DNA from: Gnetum montanum
Taxonomy: Eukaryota > Streptophyta > Gnetopsida > Gnetales > Gnetaceae
DNA length: 56,246 bases
Direction of reading: 5' to 3'
NCBI GenBank assembly: GCA_015680685.1
Contig: MNCI01004927.1
Coordinates: 1,023,545 to 1,079,790 of the forward strand
Under the pieces are notes generated by a model that saw only the letters and a list, made by a program, of their open reading frames with translations, did not search any database and was not told where the DNA came from. The translations under genes and the position numbers were made by a program. This document shows, in pieces, positions 23,441-36,400 of the stretch; position 1 is the first letter of the stretch, and every line of letters begins with the position of its first letter.

Positions 23441-24102
23441 GTTCTCTTCTCACCAAAAAAGTTATTGCCTACACATAAATAGAAGATCAACAACGCGTCT
23501 TTTTCCAAGCATTGTTCAGGATAATTTACACAGAAAAGATGGAACACACTACTTTAATGTCTTTACATTTCCTTGTCAATTGCTAGGACCATTTTACATT
23601 ATTTCTCTAAAGAATTGACTTATTTTTTCCCAAATGCGAGGACCACCTTAGCTCATTTTCATAAGCAAACATAAACTAAACTTTCATCCATACGGACACG
23701 AGAAACTTCAACTCCCCACTCCAGTCTGAATAATAATAATAAAACATGGGTGTTGGTGCGGAGGCAACGTGTTTACATCCCTGTCACGGTTGCGTGTAAC
23801 AATACCCGGTCAAGGCAGACATTTAAAAAACGGTCGTCCACGCAGAGCGCGTGAAAATGGCGACACGATGTAACAATGCCAATGCCCATGTCTATGCAAT
23901 TGTTAACCATACTTACTTACAAACTGAAATTGCTTCAAAATTTGTGAGTGAGCATTACTTGTGAGAGGCATCCATCAGCAACAAGCAACAAGAGTGAGTG
24001 GAGTGGTTGGTTCATGTATTTTGCGTATGTTGAGAAGTAACAAACGTATGCGTGCGCATGTGAAGTGGATTACATTCCATAAAGGGAGGCGACAGGCACG
24101 GG

Positions 24103-24115
24103 NNNNNNNNNNNNN
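24103..24115. other. Assembly gap (13 N) followed by a C run
   Basis: The gap is preceded by GGG and followed by about 18 C. The same G-gap-C pattern is seen at 40211-40270, suggesting unreliable homopolymer ends rather than real sequence. Confidence 0.9.
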
Positions 24116-24229
24116 CCCCCCCCCCCCCCCCCCCTGCCCCTGCCCCGGCATACCACATTTACCCCGTCTCCTGTCGGCAGCTCTGCTGCCTGCCGTGCAC
24201 CCCTTCTCCCCCCACACCGGCCCCACCAC

Positions 24230-25262
24230 GTTTTGGCCCCACGGTCACATGATTCGGTCACATCCCTACCTTCCCGCTCCTCCTACAACTGCATCCATGT
24301 CTATTCTTCCTTTGCTTTGTTTTGCTTTTGTCTGCCCAGTAGTCCTCCATCTTCCTGTGTCTCGAACTCTTTTTTTTTTGCCCTTTCTCTCTCTCTCTCT
24401 CTCGTTTTATGTTTCTTCCGGTGCAGCATCAGAGCCATTCATTGAAATCCGATTCACAATCAACGCAGCAGCAGCAGCCCCTTTTTGCCCTTTTCGTCTT
24501 TCGCTCGACTCTTCTGCTTCTTCTGCCGTGAGTGGTCGCGTCGTGCTTTTCTGAGTTCTCTGCAGCAGCAGCAGCAGCAAGCATCATAATCTCTTTCTCT
24601 CTCTCTATCCGTCCGGATTTTGCATCACCACAGCGGCGGCAACAGATACAGATATAATTTCGGCTCCGGAGGAAGAAATTTTTAGGGTTTGTTGCGTTTG
24701 GCGTGTGTTGGGTTACCCTGGCGAGGGTTTGGTTGGCCTGTCCTGCTGCGGTGTGGTCTGGTCTGGTTTAATTGTTGTTGTCGTTGGTGGCGTGGTAATC
24801 GCGGATATCTTTCTGGGATTTCGGGGGGAACGGAAAGGAAGGAAGGACGGCAGTGAATGATTTTCGCAGTTGTTTCACACGAGAATCCGCAGCCTGCGAG
24901 TCTGACGTTCCGGATTGGTGGAAGCGGCCGCGCAGGCGCCTTTATTTGCCACAGAGACACTGCATGATGAGCAGCAGCAGCTTCTTCGTCTTCTTCTTCA
25001 TCTTGAGTGCCAAAGGGTGCTGCCACGGGAGTGTGTTTTCCATGAGCAATAACTGGTGATGTTCGTTTCTTTCACTCTTTCTTCTTTGGTGTCCGCGATT
25101 TTGGTTCGTTCTCCGTCTTGGAAGACACGGGGTTCGTAGATCCGTTTCCGTTTGCTAATTAGCGCCCAGCGAGGGGGCCGGTCGCGGCTGCCGTGCGAGT
25201 GAACTATTGCTATTTTCGGCCGTTGATGAAGTGCGCTGGGATTTCTGCATCGCGGTTCCGAT
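24230..25262 (+). promoter_or_regulatory. ARF promoter/5' leader region
   Basis: Immediately upstream of the ARF start. It contains a (CT)n tract at 24386-24403, CAG repeats at about 24563-24580, a second CT tract near 24592-24605 and a TATA-like GATATAATTT near 24649. If transcription starts shortly after that, the leader is about 580 nt. GAGACA, the reverse of the auxin-response element TGTCTC, occurs near 24955. Several upstream ORFs lie at its 3' end (separate entry). An intron in the leader cannot be excluded. Confidence 0.5.
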
Positions 25263-25351
25263 ATGGCTACCGAGGGTTTCAGGAATTCATCGTCCGCCAG
25301 GAATTTTGTTGGCAACAATGGCGCCGACGTTGCTGCGCTCTCAGGTCATAA
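24857..25351 (+). promoter_or_regulatory. Chain of four upstream ORFs before and across the ARF start
   Basis: uORF1 24857-24967 (36 codons plus stop); uORF2 24964-25059, whose ATG overlaps the uORF1 stop (ATGA); uORF3 25059-25139, whose ATG shares one base with the uORF2 stop (TGATG); uORF4 25226-25351, out of frame and overlapping the main ATG at 25263. Upstream ORFs are known to control translation of some ARF mRNAs, for example ETTIN/ARF3. That they act here is inferred and depends on the real transcript start. Confidence 0.5.
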
Positions 25352-28300
25352 TTCCTTCCCGCCATCAGCAGCAGCAGCAGCTCCGGGTGTCGGTGAGGGC
25401 TCTTTCCCTGGTTATTATCCCCCGTTTTCTTTGAGTTTGGATCCTTCGTTCTTCTGAAGACGCGGATCAAAATAGCTTTTGTTGTTCACTTCGCAGAATC
25501 GTACGGTTACAATTTCATGCCCTAGAAACCCTAGTTGTGCTCGTTCTACTTGGATATTGCGTTTCATGAGCTTCTTCTTCTTCTTTGAAAGCCTCGGAGT
25601 TTCTTTGTGCTTATTCCGCATGGATTCATTTTCTTCCGCTTTACGGAGACACATCAACTCTGCAATGTGTACGAATCCTGCTGGTGTCGTTCTATTTGAT
25701 GTCTTTTGTGTTCTGCTTCTGCGTTAAGGCGTGAAATAGGCGGAGTTGAGTTGAGTAGTTTGTTTTATGGTGCAGCAGATGCGAATGATGACCTCTACGA
25801 AGAACTGTGGCACGCATGCGCAGGACCTTTGGTTACGGTGCCTCGACCGGGGGAGAAAGCCTTCTACTTCCCCCAGGGTCATATTGAGCAGGTGCTTTAC
25901 TATCTTACACTGTATATGCCCCGTGAAAATTTAAGTTACTTTAGAATGTCCCTGGGAAGGTTCATTTTATAGTGATAGGATTCGAGATGTTGATTTTGTT
26001 TCACCTGTTGTGCTGTTGCAGGTTGAGGCGTCTACAAACCAGGGGGCAGATCAGCATATGCCTTTGTATAATCTCCCATCGAAGATCCTTTGCCGGGTTA
26101 TCAATGTTATTTTTCGAGTAAGCATTGTGGCTTAGGGGTTTCTTGTTCAGTAGAACCGGTTGTCTTACGGACTCATTTCGCAAAATGAGTGCTCGTATCT
26201 TCTAGGTGAGGTTTTCTCATCTATGCAGTTTTCTACTTTTAAACTTTTGTGGCTTTTGTTGCTGTCAGGCTGAAACTGATACGGACGAAGTATACGCGCA
26301 GATTACATTGCTACCTGTGGTAAGAATGAACGAAGTTCTATAGCTGCTGGATTGAGAAGTTTCGTTTGGGCATCGAGTGTGTTTCATGTTTCATTTGAAT
26401 GACCCTTTCCTCGGATCATTTTATTTTGCAGAAAGGGGATTCTGCCGAAGAAACAGGGCAGTCATCGCAGCCTCGGAAGAGCAATGCTCGGTCCTTTTGC
26501 AAAACGCTTACCGCATCAGACACAAGCACTCACGGTGGCTTTTCTGTTCTGAAAAGACATGCGGACGAGTGCCTTCCTCCACTGGTTCGTTTGCCATATC
26601 ATGTTCTTCTGAGTTTTGTTTGTTTTTCTTTTTTCTTAAAATATGTTTCATGCAACTAGAAGTTACATCTTGAATATATTTATGCATGGTAGTGAGAAGT
26701 TCTGAAACTAAATGCTCTGTAACTCTGTTGTGACTGTGTTCGTGAATCCATGTAATAATTCATAAACATTGTATCACTTTTTTATGGGAACCTTTCTTTT
26801 AAATGGGCCGACTGCAGGATATGAGCTTGCAGCCGCCATCACAGGAGCTCGTGGCTAAAGATTTGCATGGATATGAATGGAGATTTCGTCATATTTACCG
26901 AGGTCCAATTTTGTTTTCCATCGTGCCTCTTTATCAAGCTTGAGCTTTTTGTATTTGTGTTTTGAACAGCGTTTTGTTGTGCAGGTCAGCCACGAAGGCA
27001 TTTGTTGACAACCGGGTGGAGCGTTTTCGTTAGTCAAAAACGGCTGGTTGCGGGAGATGCTTTCATTTTCCTCAGGTTCCTAAGCCGTGCTCATTTTTTG
27101 TCTAACTGAACAAAGTCTGGTTCAATCAGCACGTCTCTGAAACTTCCTATGATTTGTTTTTCAAGGGGTGAAAATGGAGAACTGCGTGTCGGTGTTAGAC
27201 GTGCTATGCGACAACAGAACAATCTTTCATCGTCCGTTTTATCAAGTCATAGCATGCATCTTGGCGTTATAGCAACTGCCTCGCATGCGGTTTCAACGCA
27301 GACAATGTTTACCGTTTTCTATAAGCCCAGGTGAGAAATCCACCGCCGAACATCTGTGGGTTTGCAGGTGGGACAGCGTGGAGACCCAGGGATCTGTATT
27401 TGAACAGAGTTGAGTTTTGGCTGTTTCTTTGATATGGTTCTTGTACAGCTCAACATAACTCGTCGGGGCTTAATTCTGTTGTGCAGAACAAGTCCCTCCG
27501 CATTTATCATTCCTTATGATAAATACATGGAGGCAGTGAAATCCAGTTTATCTGTTGGGATGAGGTTCAAGATGCGTTTTGAAGAAGAGGAGTCTCCTGA
27601 AAGACGGTAAGAAAATGCCTGCATATTCTCTTGAAAATTTTAAAGTAATTCTGGCAATGACTCAAGGGATTTCTGTCTTTTAGGTTTACGGGTACCATTA
27701 TTGGAGTAAGTGAAGTTGACAACGGGAGATGGCCAGATTCAAAATGGAGGTCCCTAAAGGTGTGCTTCTAATGATATAATGTTATGGGTAAGTGGTCGAA
27801 ATTCACCTTTTCTACATAATAATGAATTGGTTTTGGTTTGTTTTTTTGTTATGCAGGTTCAATGGGACGAAACTTCCATAGTCCCTCGACCAGAGAGGGT
27901 GTCAGCATGGGAGATAGAGACATTTGTTGCGGCACCACCCCCTAATTCGTTGCCTCCTCCGAGAGCTAAGAAGCCTCGGCCAACTTTACCCAGTTCCTCA
28001 GACCTGACAGTGATGGGTAAAACGCAAATGTCTTATTTCAGCTATTAAAATCTTTCATTGTAAGATATGTCTTGTAACACTCTTTTGTTTCTTTATGTTT
28101 TTTTCCCTCACATCAGGATCAAACAAATCATCAGTAGATCCTTCCCAAGGACAAATGTATCCGAGGGTCTTGCAAGGTCAAGAAACTAGGACTTTTGGTG
28201 GATCCTTGGGTGAGAATGAGGTCGAGAGCAATCAAATTATGGGTTGGTGTCCTAATATGGAGGATATGAAACAAGATGGTTTTACTTCTCAAGGACGAAC

Positions 28301-29775
28301 CTCTTCAGAAAGTTGGACAGCTCAATATAGACCAGAGATTCCGTATCCAGATGCTTTTGCTAGTATCAAGGGTTCCAGAGAACTGCAAAATTTACATAGT
28401 TCATCAGTGTGCCAAAATGTTGAAGTGTTCCAAGGATTAAAAATACCTCTTAAACAGTTTCCCATAGAAGAGGATCGCATGGTGAATCAGTCAGGAACGA
28501 AGTTGAAGCTTTCCACAAATTCATGGCCAATTGGGCCGACTGAAATGAATCAGGGGTCGTGTGATTCTGGTTTAAAGTTCTCAGTGAATGGTATGTTATA
28601 CAAAGATGCTCAGCATTTTCCTGATGTTCCTGGAGAATCCCAAAGAAGCTGGTTCATGCCTTTGGCTGGTGTATCACAAGCAAATGTTGATGCTTTACCT
28701 CCTTCTGTAAAGCTAGAGAAATTGCCTTCAAAAAGCTCAAATTGTGACGTAGTTGGGGCACAACAGAATGCAAACCATGCCTGCAGAGATAAGTCAGATG
28801 AATTCAGAATCGCTTCCACTACAAGATCTATGGATTGCAAATTGTTTGGATTTCATTTAATTGAAAATCCAACCAATGATGAAGTGAACCCATCATCACT
28901 AGGGCATTCTGGGTCTGCAGGTGACTTGCAGATTTTGGCACCTGATTCTATTCATCCTACCCAATCTTCGGAGACTACACAGGTGTCTGAGCAGTCGAAA
29001 TCGACTACAAAAGGGGAAGAGGAAAAATCTACACTAACAAACTTCAAAGACAAATTTTCTAGAGCCCCAAGTAGCTCTACAAGGAGCTGTACCAAGGTAA
29101 TTAGATGTAATCTTAGGCACTTAGAAGTTCACATCTCTACAATGGTACCCATTCTATTGCTTTGTATCACTGGCACTGTAACATTTCGTACTAATACAGG
29201 TGCACAAGCAAGGCAGTGCCCTTGGAAGAGCAGTGGATTTGACAAAGTTCGGTGGCTATTCAGATTTTATTTTGGAACTAGAGAATTTATTTAACATGGA
29301 AGGAGAACTTGCAGACCCAAGCAGGGGCTGGCAAGTTGTATATACGGATGATGAGGAAGACATGATGCTTGTTGGAGATGATCCATGGCCGTAAGTACTT
29401 GTTACAGAGTATAGATACTTTTTATGCATTTCTATAGGCTGATGATGATCTCTACGTATTCTATGAAATTCCTAGCTGCCCGTTGAAGAATTATGATTTT
29501 ATCATTAGTTAAATATTCCTTTAACCTGATCATAAAAATGAGGAAAGAAGTAACGTTTGTATCTGACTAGTGCATATGCTTTTATCTACAGGGAGTTTTG
29601 TAGTATTGTGCGGAAGATTTTTATCTACACTAGGGAGGAGGTTGAAAGAATGACTCCACGGAGCCATACCACGAAGTTTCCAGGGTTCTCTGATGTAAAA
29701 GAAACATCCAAATGTTCAGACCACCAGGATTCGTCAATGCAAGGCACAAGCGCAGAGAGGAGTTGTGATATTTGA
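25263..29775 (+). CDS. ARF: Auxin response factor, class B (ARF2/3/4-type), 865 aa, 14 exons
   Basis: Exons: 25263-25392, 25776-25891, 26022-26117, 26269-26319, 26432-26584, 26818-26902, 26985-27075, 27166-27330, 27487-27606, 27684-27759, 27857-28016, 28117-29096, 29200-29390, 29592-29775; 2598 nt, all phases closed. It encodes a nuclear factor that binds auxin-response elements. The dimerisation segment [14 protein letters not shown] is followed by B3 at about residues 149-252 ([32 protein letters not shown]), the ancillary domain about 280-365 ([18 protein letters not shown]), a Ser/Thr-rich middle region with KLFGFHL at about 656 (TOPLESS-type repression motif), and PB1 at 742-830 ([15 protein letters not shown]; acidic [14 protein letters not shown]). 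The DNA-binding part is ARF2-like, but RVLQGQE (431-437) is encoded by a tasiR-ARF site as in ARF3/4. Probably a repressor. The gene is convergent with the formin. Confidence 0.96.
28164..28184 (+). promoter_or_regulatory. tasiR-ARF (TAS3) target site in ARF exon 12
   Basis: The 21 bases contain GGTCTTGCAAGGTCAAGAA, the known complement of TAS3-derived tasiR-ARF. The only departure is G at the second position, which would pair as G:U. The site is in frame and encodes RVLQGQE, the peptide typical of ARF3/ARF4 at this place. Cleavage by AGO-bound tasiRNA is therefore expected. Confidence 0.85.
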
Positions 29776-30125
29776 ACATCCCGTTTGTTCCGCACTCTTG
29801 TTCTCTAGGTTGGATCATTTGCCCTTGTCATCATTTTGGTTCACTGTTTTAAGGAAATATGGAAAGTTGCAACAAAACTTTTACAGCGTGTTTTTGAAAT
29901 ATTTTTTTCTCGTTCAGTATTTGCCGTTAAGGTTTCAGTGGGGTTGTAATGTCGATTGAGGAGATACGCACGATTAGATTTCTGACTGGGGCTATACAGT
30001 CAGGTCGCTCTGTACACATAGTTGCGACAGTTATTTACCATATTGGCATTAGATATTGTACAAAGCTAACGAAGGAAACGTCTTTTTGCATTGTGGTGGG
30101 ATCTTGAATTTGGTAATAAAGGCGT
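29776..30125 (+). other. ARF 3' UTR with polyadenylation signal
   Basis: No coding content follows the TGA at 29773-29775. AATAAA at 30115-30120 is the first good signal, in the sense orientation. Confidence 0.5.
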
Positions 30126-33100
30126 ATTTAAGGTGTGGGTGTGGGTTCATTTACTAGTTGAGTTTTTGAGGGAAGTCTCAGAATTGATAGCCCGGATGGA
30201 GCCTTCTGAGTGTCTGAATTTTGGATATCCCTCGAGTAATATAAGGTATAGATTCAATAGGTTGATCTAGTTTCTGCGTAATGTTCTAATTCTCTGTAAT
30301 TCTAGTTATCTGTAATGGAACGATACTGCTTTGTATGCTTTCTCTGCTGACGACTGTTCGTTCGGTCTGGAAACACCGAGACAAAGATAGTGGCTTAGAA
30401 AAGGGATCGCCCTCGGAACTTTGAGATGTAACTTTCTGGTTCAAAGGTGCACGTTTTCTGAGCCTTTGTTCAATGCAAATGCTTATTGGAATTGATACAA
30501 TATTGATCCCAATGTTCTTTTGGACAAGAATTGGGTCTCAAACTGTATTTGCATATTCCTCTGACCACGACCTTGTTATTATAAATATGCAGCGAGTGCT
30601 CATCTATTTTCAATGTTTTATAAATGTTGTTAAAAAATAACGAATGCTAAAATTCAATTATATCATGTCATGATGTCAAGCTTTGATTCTTGTCTATTCT
30701 ATTTATTCGATGCAACGCTTGAGAAATTCTTGTTGGTTTAGTCTGTATAACGTATTGCTTTCTTGGTGGTTTTGCTCAGCGTATCAGGTGCATTAAAATA
30801 ATTTTTACATTAAATTGTTTTGTTTCGTGCTCATTGGGCAAATAATTCTTTTCCAACTCGGTTCATTCAATTTTGTGTTCTCAAGGCTTGTATGTTTACC
30901 TCTGCATGTTAAGGTGGGCGGATGCATGCCACGCGCTACGAAGTGGGATGGTGGATATTGAAGATCAAGCATATTTGATCTTTGGAATAGCTAGAACCAT
31001 GTATTTCTGATCGTTGGAATAGTTGGAACTATATAAACATATGTTATCCGTATTAATAATATCCAGACATGCAAGGCAAGAAAACGTAGGTGCTTTTATC
31101 AACCCTCCAATGCATAAATGTAAGTGAGACGCTATTATGTAGAATAAAACATAAACATAACCTGCCATACTCTTAAAGTGGATAAAGGATTACCGTTTAG
31201 GCTGTAAAATTTTTCACGTTTTAATATAGAGTGCATTATAATGAAAAAGTCATCTGTTTAAGGAGCATAGAGTACCAAAGTTACAATGCTCATCTCCCCA
31301 GGGAGATTCCCAAGACGGTTGGTTGATGAGCAATATATCAACGTTTTCAAATGGTTGCACCCAAGCTAGAACTTAGGCTGTGACTTGAAAAATGAGCATG
31401 CAAAGTATCAATAAATTCTTATATTATAGTTGTAAATGTTGTCTACAAATAGACGAGAACAACTTCTCTATCCATGACCTTGAAATGATCCTTATTGTGA
31501 TGAGATATCAATGTCCAAACATAAAGAAAATGTTTCCTTCATGCAAGCAAGTGTAAAGGCTATTCTATTAGCATCAAAGTGATTACTACAATGTTTACTA
31601 CAATGTTTTTTGTATTTATTATTTTTAGATCAATTTGATCCCAAGTAAAGTGAATCAAATTCCAGTTTCAAATTAAGCACATAGCAATAACACGATGCAA
31701 CTTCATAGTAAGTAGTTGCAACTTCATGGTAAGTACTTGGATCCTTTGGTGTCCATAATTGTAGGTTTCATTTCCTTGCATTAAACATGGACTATAAGAA
31801 GCAAGAAATAGAGATATTCAAATAAATTGAAGTGAATAGGTTGTGTCTCTCTACGTAGTAATATTAGTTTAATTCTAGAAGCTTGGTATGTTAAAAAGCA
31901 CCTCCTAGACCTAGGTTGTGTGAATTTCTTTAAGCCTCTCTTTGCTACTAAGTTATAAACTTTTTGCTTTATGATAATAAAAACTTTATGATAATCAAAC
32001 CTTGAGCCACTGACATATTTGAAAGTTTTTAAGTTGTTTTGCTTTCCTTCAATATCCAAACCTATTTATTTCTCATTAAGGAGATTGAGCAAGCTCAAGG
32101 ATGTTTAGGTGGAAAATGACTTCAAAAGATCAACTTATTATGCATTGAAAGCTACTTCCCCTTTTATAAGGCCAGTTCAAGGGTAGGCGATGTAGATGTC
32201 AAAAGAGCATGGAAATTCTACCAATTCCAACACTATGTTAACCATAATTTTAAAAACTTGATGACAATAATTCCTTGTGAATGTGATTCCTAAGTAGAAA
32301 TAAGTAATTGCAAAACGGCTATCTAAGAAACACATCTTAGCATTACATCACTATCCTACAGGGAATTTTAATCTTATACCTTCTGTACATGTCTCTCATG
32401 TGGCATTAACAATGCATAGTGTAAATGGACCGTATTCTAATCTTATGAACAACTTGTGCTAAGTGCAAGTTGCTAATAGTTCCGGAAGAATATTCTATTT
32501 AGAGTCGAGCCTCTCGTATCCTCGGGATTCTGATTGGTACCAATCAATGCTTATAGGGAACCTCCATTACAGCAAATTTTTTATTGATTCTTAATCAAAG
32601 ATGACATCCCTTGAGCTCAAACTTCCTGCTAGCGACCCACATTGGCCAAATGACCACGATAGCTCTAAGATTCTAGTTTCACATTTATACAACATTTATA
32701 TGATACTATATTGTTTATAACAAAAAAAGTTAAACTCTGCATACTTTCTTAATGCCTTTGCATAATGCATATCAAATATACTCGTTACACTGTAGGCACG
32801 TAATTTTTTTGGATCGTGCAGAGAGAACAGGTTTTGTTTGGATTCTTCTTGGGCCACTAAATACACCCACAATTTCTACTGTTTTTAGATCCTCAATCTG
32901 TTCAGATGCATGCATCCGTAGATTCAACATGGTTGGCAAAATTTTTATAATAAAGAAAGCATGGACTCAAACATCCCTCGTTCAATATCTAAGGCTGAGT
33001 AAGACCCCCATTTGGTCTTTCATTGCAAGTTTTGATGTCCTTGAAAAACTACAATACATTTCCATAAGGAAATGTAAACCAGGATCAGAATGTTTAACAA

Positions 33101-33492
33101 AAAAACATAGGCAGTGTCCTTCGTCCATTATGGACATCTCCAATCCTTGTAGAACTAGCTGTGCTTTGTGAATAATAATACATTGGTTCATTTCGGAAGG
33201 AGCTCTGGCTGCCTTTACACAAATAATGTACAACATCAACCAGGAATAAAGACGTCCGTGGCAGTGAGAGCAGCTGTACATAAACTTGTCTCTGCCTTGA
33301 ACATATACTCATTCTAAGTTGAACAGATATTGCTACTTTTGAAAAGGTCAAAAATGCAAAGCTCATAAAGATTATAAGACAAGGATCTACCTTTACAGCG
33401 TTAAACAAATTTTTTATATTTGATCCTCGGCCGTACTCTTACCTTTGCAACATCATTAAAAAATATTAATCTTGCAGAACACCACTGACAAT
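30126..33492. other. Intergenic DNA between convergent ARF and formin genes
   Basis: AT-rich with no recognisable exon. Overlapping open stretches on both strands at 32.7-33.4 kb have no motif. The part just below 33493 is probably formin 3' UTR. Confidence 0.6.
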
Positions 33493-36400
33493 TCAACCTT
33501 TTGTTCTCTCTTTCTCAGACTCTTTCTCCGCTTTAATTCTTCCCCTCTCGGCTTCCTTTTCTGCTTTCTTCCGCTCAAACTCAGCTTCTTTACAATTCTC
33601 GCTATAGGCCCGTTTAAACATTGTCATAAAAGTGATAAGAGTGGACACGACTGTATTATCAAATAAGCACAATCAAATAGTTTCAGAAAAAAAATCAAAT
33701 CATGCATTCATTGTAAATGAAACAATAAAACAAAAAAATACTTATGGTCAACATGATACATTGATGAATAATAATTAAATAAATATGCGAAGATGTAACC
33801 ATATGTCTATACCCTACAATTCCGTATATCAAAAATAAAGTTTAGCTAACTACGGATCATCGTGTTCTAATGTCAACGGCTTAGAATATTTCACAGCAAC
33901 TTGGACATGGGTCAGCGGCTAGAAGCTGTCATCTATGAACTTTGGAAGTAAAGAAATGGGAGCTGAAGACAAACTGGGTACAGCATAGCTGTTGTCAGCA
34001 AACAATAGGAAAGAGAATATTAAATCTTGAATAGAATTCATTTCCCTAAATCTTATAAATTAAATGGATTAAAAGCCGAGATTAGGGTGGGGGTCGATAC
34101 CAAAATGGTGATAAGTCTACTTTGTTTATTATTTCTATTTAATTAGCTGTACACGTAAACACCAGGTCATAGGTTCAATTCTGAGCAATGCTGAATTATG
34201 GAAAAATTCTATAAAAGGAATAAGAAATTTCTGAAACTGGTTTAGTCTGACAGATCCAGAGGGTCTCAGTGGAGTAATTAAATCCATTCAGTTTCCGTTA
34301 TATCCAGATTTGAATTTTATTTGAACATATTTCAAAGCAATGAAACATACAAATAATGTTCATCTAATTTAAATCACAAGTCGATGTTAAATCATAAAAC
34401 AGAGGAAAAGTCTTCAAGCAATTGAACTCTTTAGTTTTTGGATAATTGTACACAAAGGAAAAGAAATATAACTAATGCATAGCAATAATAATAAAGATAG
34501 CTATATTGAGGTCTTCACTCCAATGATGTATAATGACAGTGCTCATAACTCCGTGAGGCCGGCTTTGTACCAGCAATGTCACTGAGTTTACAAATGTTTC
34601 TAAGAAGTTTCTAAATTTTGCTCAAATAATGTCAAATAAACTTACATAGATTTAACTAAGGTTCTTCCCCATTCTTTCCAACCAGGTTTGGTTAGGAAGG
34701 GTAAGAACTCACCTCCCTAAGAAATGAAAACCAGATACTTCTCTAGTTGATTGTTCTTTTAGTTGTCTGTGTCTCGATTGAGTTGAGGAATCAAATACTT
34801 ACATGTATTCCAAAGCAATAGAGCAAATTTATTTTTCATGAAAGTTCGAGTAAGGAGCGATATTAGGGTCACTATTATACATGAAGATGGAACTAGATGA
34901 CTAAATTATGGCCTTGATCCCAATGTTCGAGGAGACCACACTGTTCGCCGAATATATTATAATTCATAGGAAGTTTAAATCAAGAAAAATAAAGATAAAA
35001 ACCCTCCAAAGAAGCCTGTCTGAAGAGACTTCAGTTTGTTTCTAATCAAAAACTTCATTGGCAAAATAAGTTAGGTTCATGAAAATTCATAGATACGAAA
35101 ACTAGCAAGAAAGATAAGGTTAAAGCATTGGAATCAATACCTTGTTCAAAAGGACACCTGCGAGGATCTTCTCCAAAATAGCGAGCAAGCGCATCTGCAT
35201 TCCGACCCTGTTTTCAAAACATGGTTGCATCATTACTTCTACTGCAGCCTTTAAAATAAAAAACCATACCAGAAACATGCAACTGAACTAGAGAATTCAT
35301 ACCACTTCTGAGTAAAGGGAAGTTAGTGATCTCACATCAGCTTCAGCAGAATGTAGAAAGTTCTTAAGTATCTGCAATCATTTTGAGATATGAGCTTTCA
35401 TTTTATTGGATCTGCTGATATACTTATAACCATGTACATCATCGATAAGTAGTATATAAAGTTGGTATTTTTAAATCAATGCCAAGGAATAAGAGGCAAC
35501 GATAAAACAAGGTTTTGCAATAATGCTGATGTTCCTGACCTTAAAATGTTGGTAATGCTAAAAGTAAAAACAAACAAAAGAAAGTTCCAAATCTCCAGCA
35601 GTTGCTGAGAATGATCTATGAACCAAAAACTTAGAAAAATAAAAAATGTACCTTCCTAAAGCCTCCTGAAACTGGGCCATCATCTTCAGTCGCTGACAAC
35701 TCCTGCTCAACCTTCACTAAACCTATACTGATGGCCTGCATTTCTTCTGCCAATGTCTTAAGTTGAATCTGTTCATAAATGAGATGAATAATCAATTTGA
35801 AATTTATCCTATCCTAAAATAAATAAAAGTGAAAGACATCAATATTTGCATTTCATATGCCACCTTTGATGCAGCTTCTAGATGAGTGAGGTCCTTGTCA
35901 AAATCTAAGAGTTCTTGACGCTTATCTGCAAGAACCTACCAAAAAAAGGAAACCATATTTATATTGAAGACGTCAGTGATGACAAAATAAAAAGGAAATA
36001 CCTTGCTATCTTAAGGTTTTCTACAGCATTGAAATGTAAAGACATTATGTCATACCAAATACATAATTACTACCGACAGCCAATCTACACGGCTGTAGCA
36101 GTATGTTCATGTCTCGTCCCTCTGTGCCTTTACGGCCAAAGGCTCCTAAGGAATGTTTAAATAAAGAACCAATGCCAGGCCACATATCTGAACTATTTAA
36201 CCAGTTGAAAGATAGTTATAACCAGTTAAGCAAGAAGATTATTATACCGAAGTTTATAGTACAAACATGGAGACCAATGGGAGATATTTAAAATAATTCA
36301 ATTTTAACAATTTCTTTTATAGGATAACTCAGCGTAACCTATGTGATTATAGAATCCAAGTTACAGGTCTTGCCAACAAGCTGCAGGCATTTCAATAATT

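Noticed and set aside
32752-33408. Open frames on both strands next to the formin stop
   Set aside because: They overlap in antisense, have no known motif, and lie in probable formin 3' UTR or intergenic DNA.
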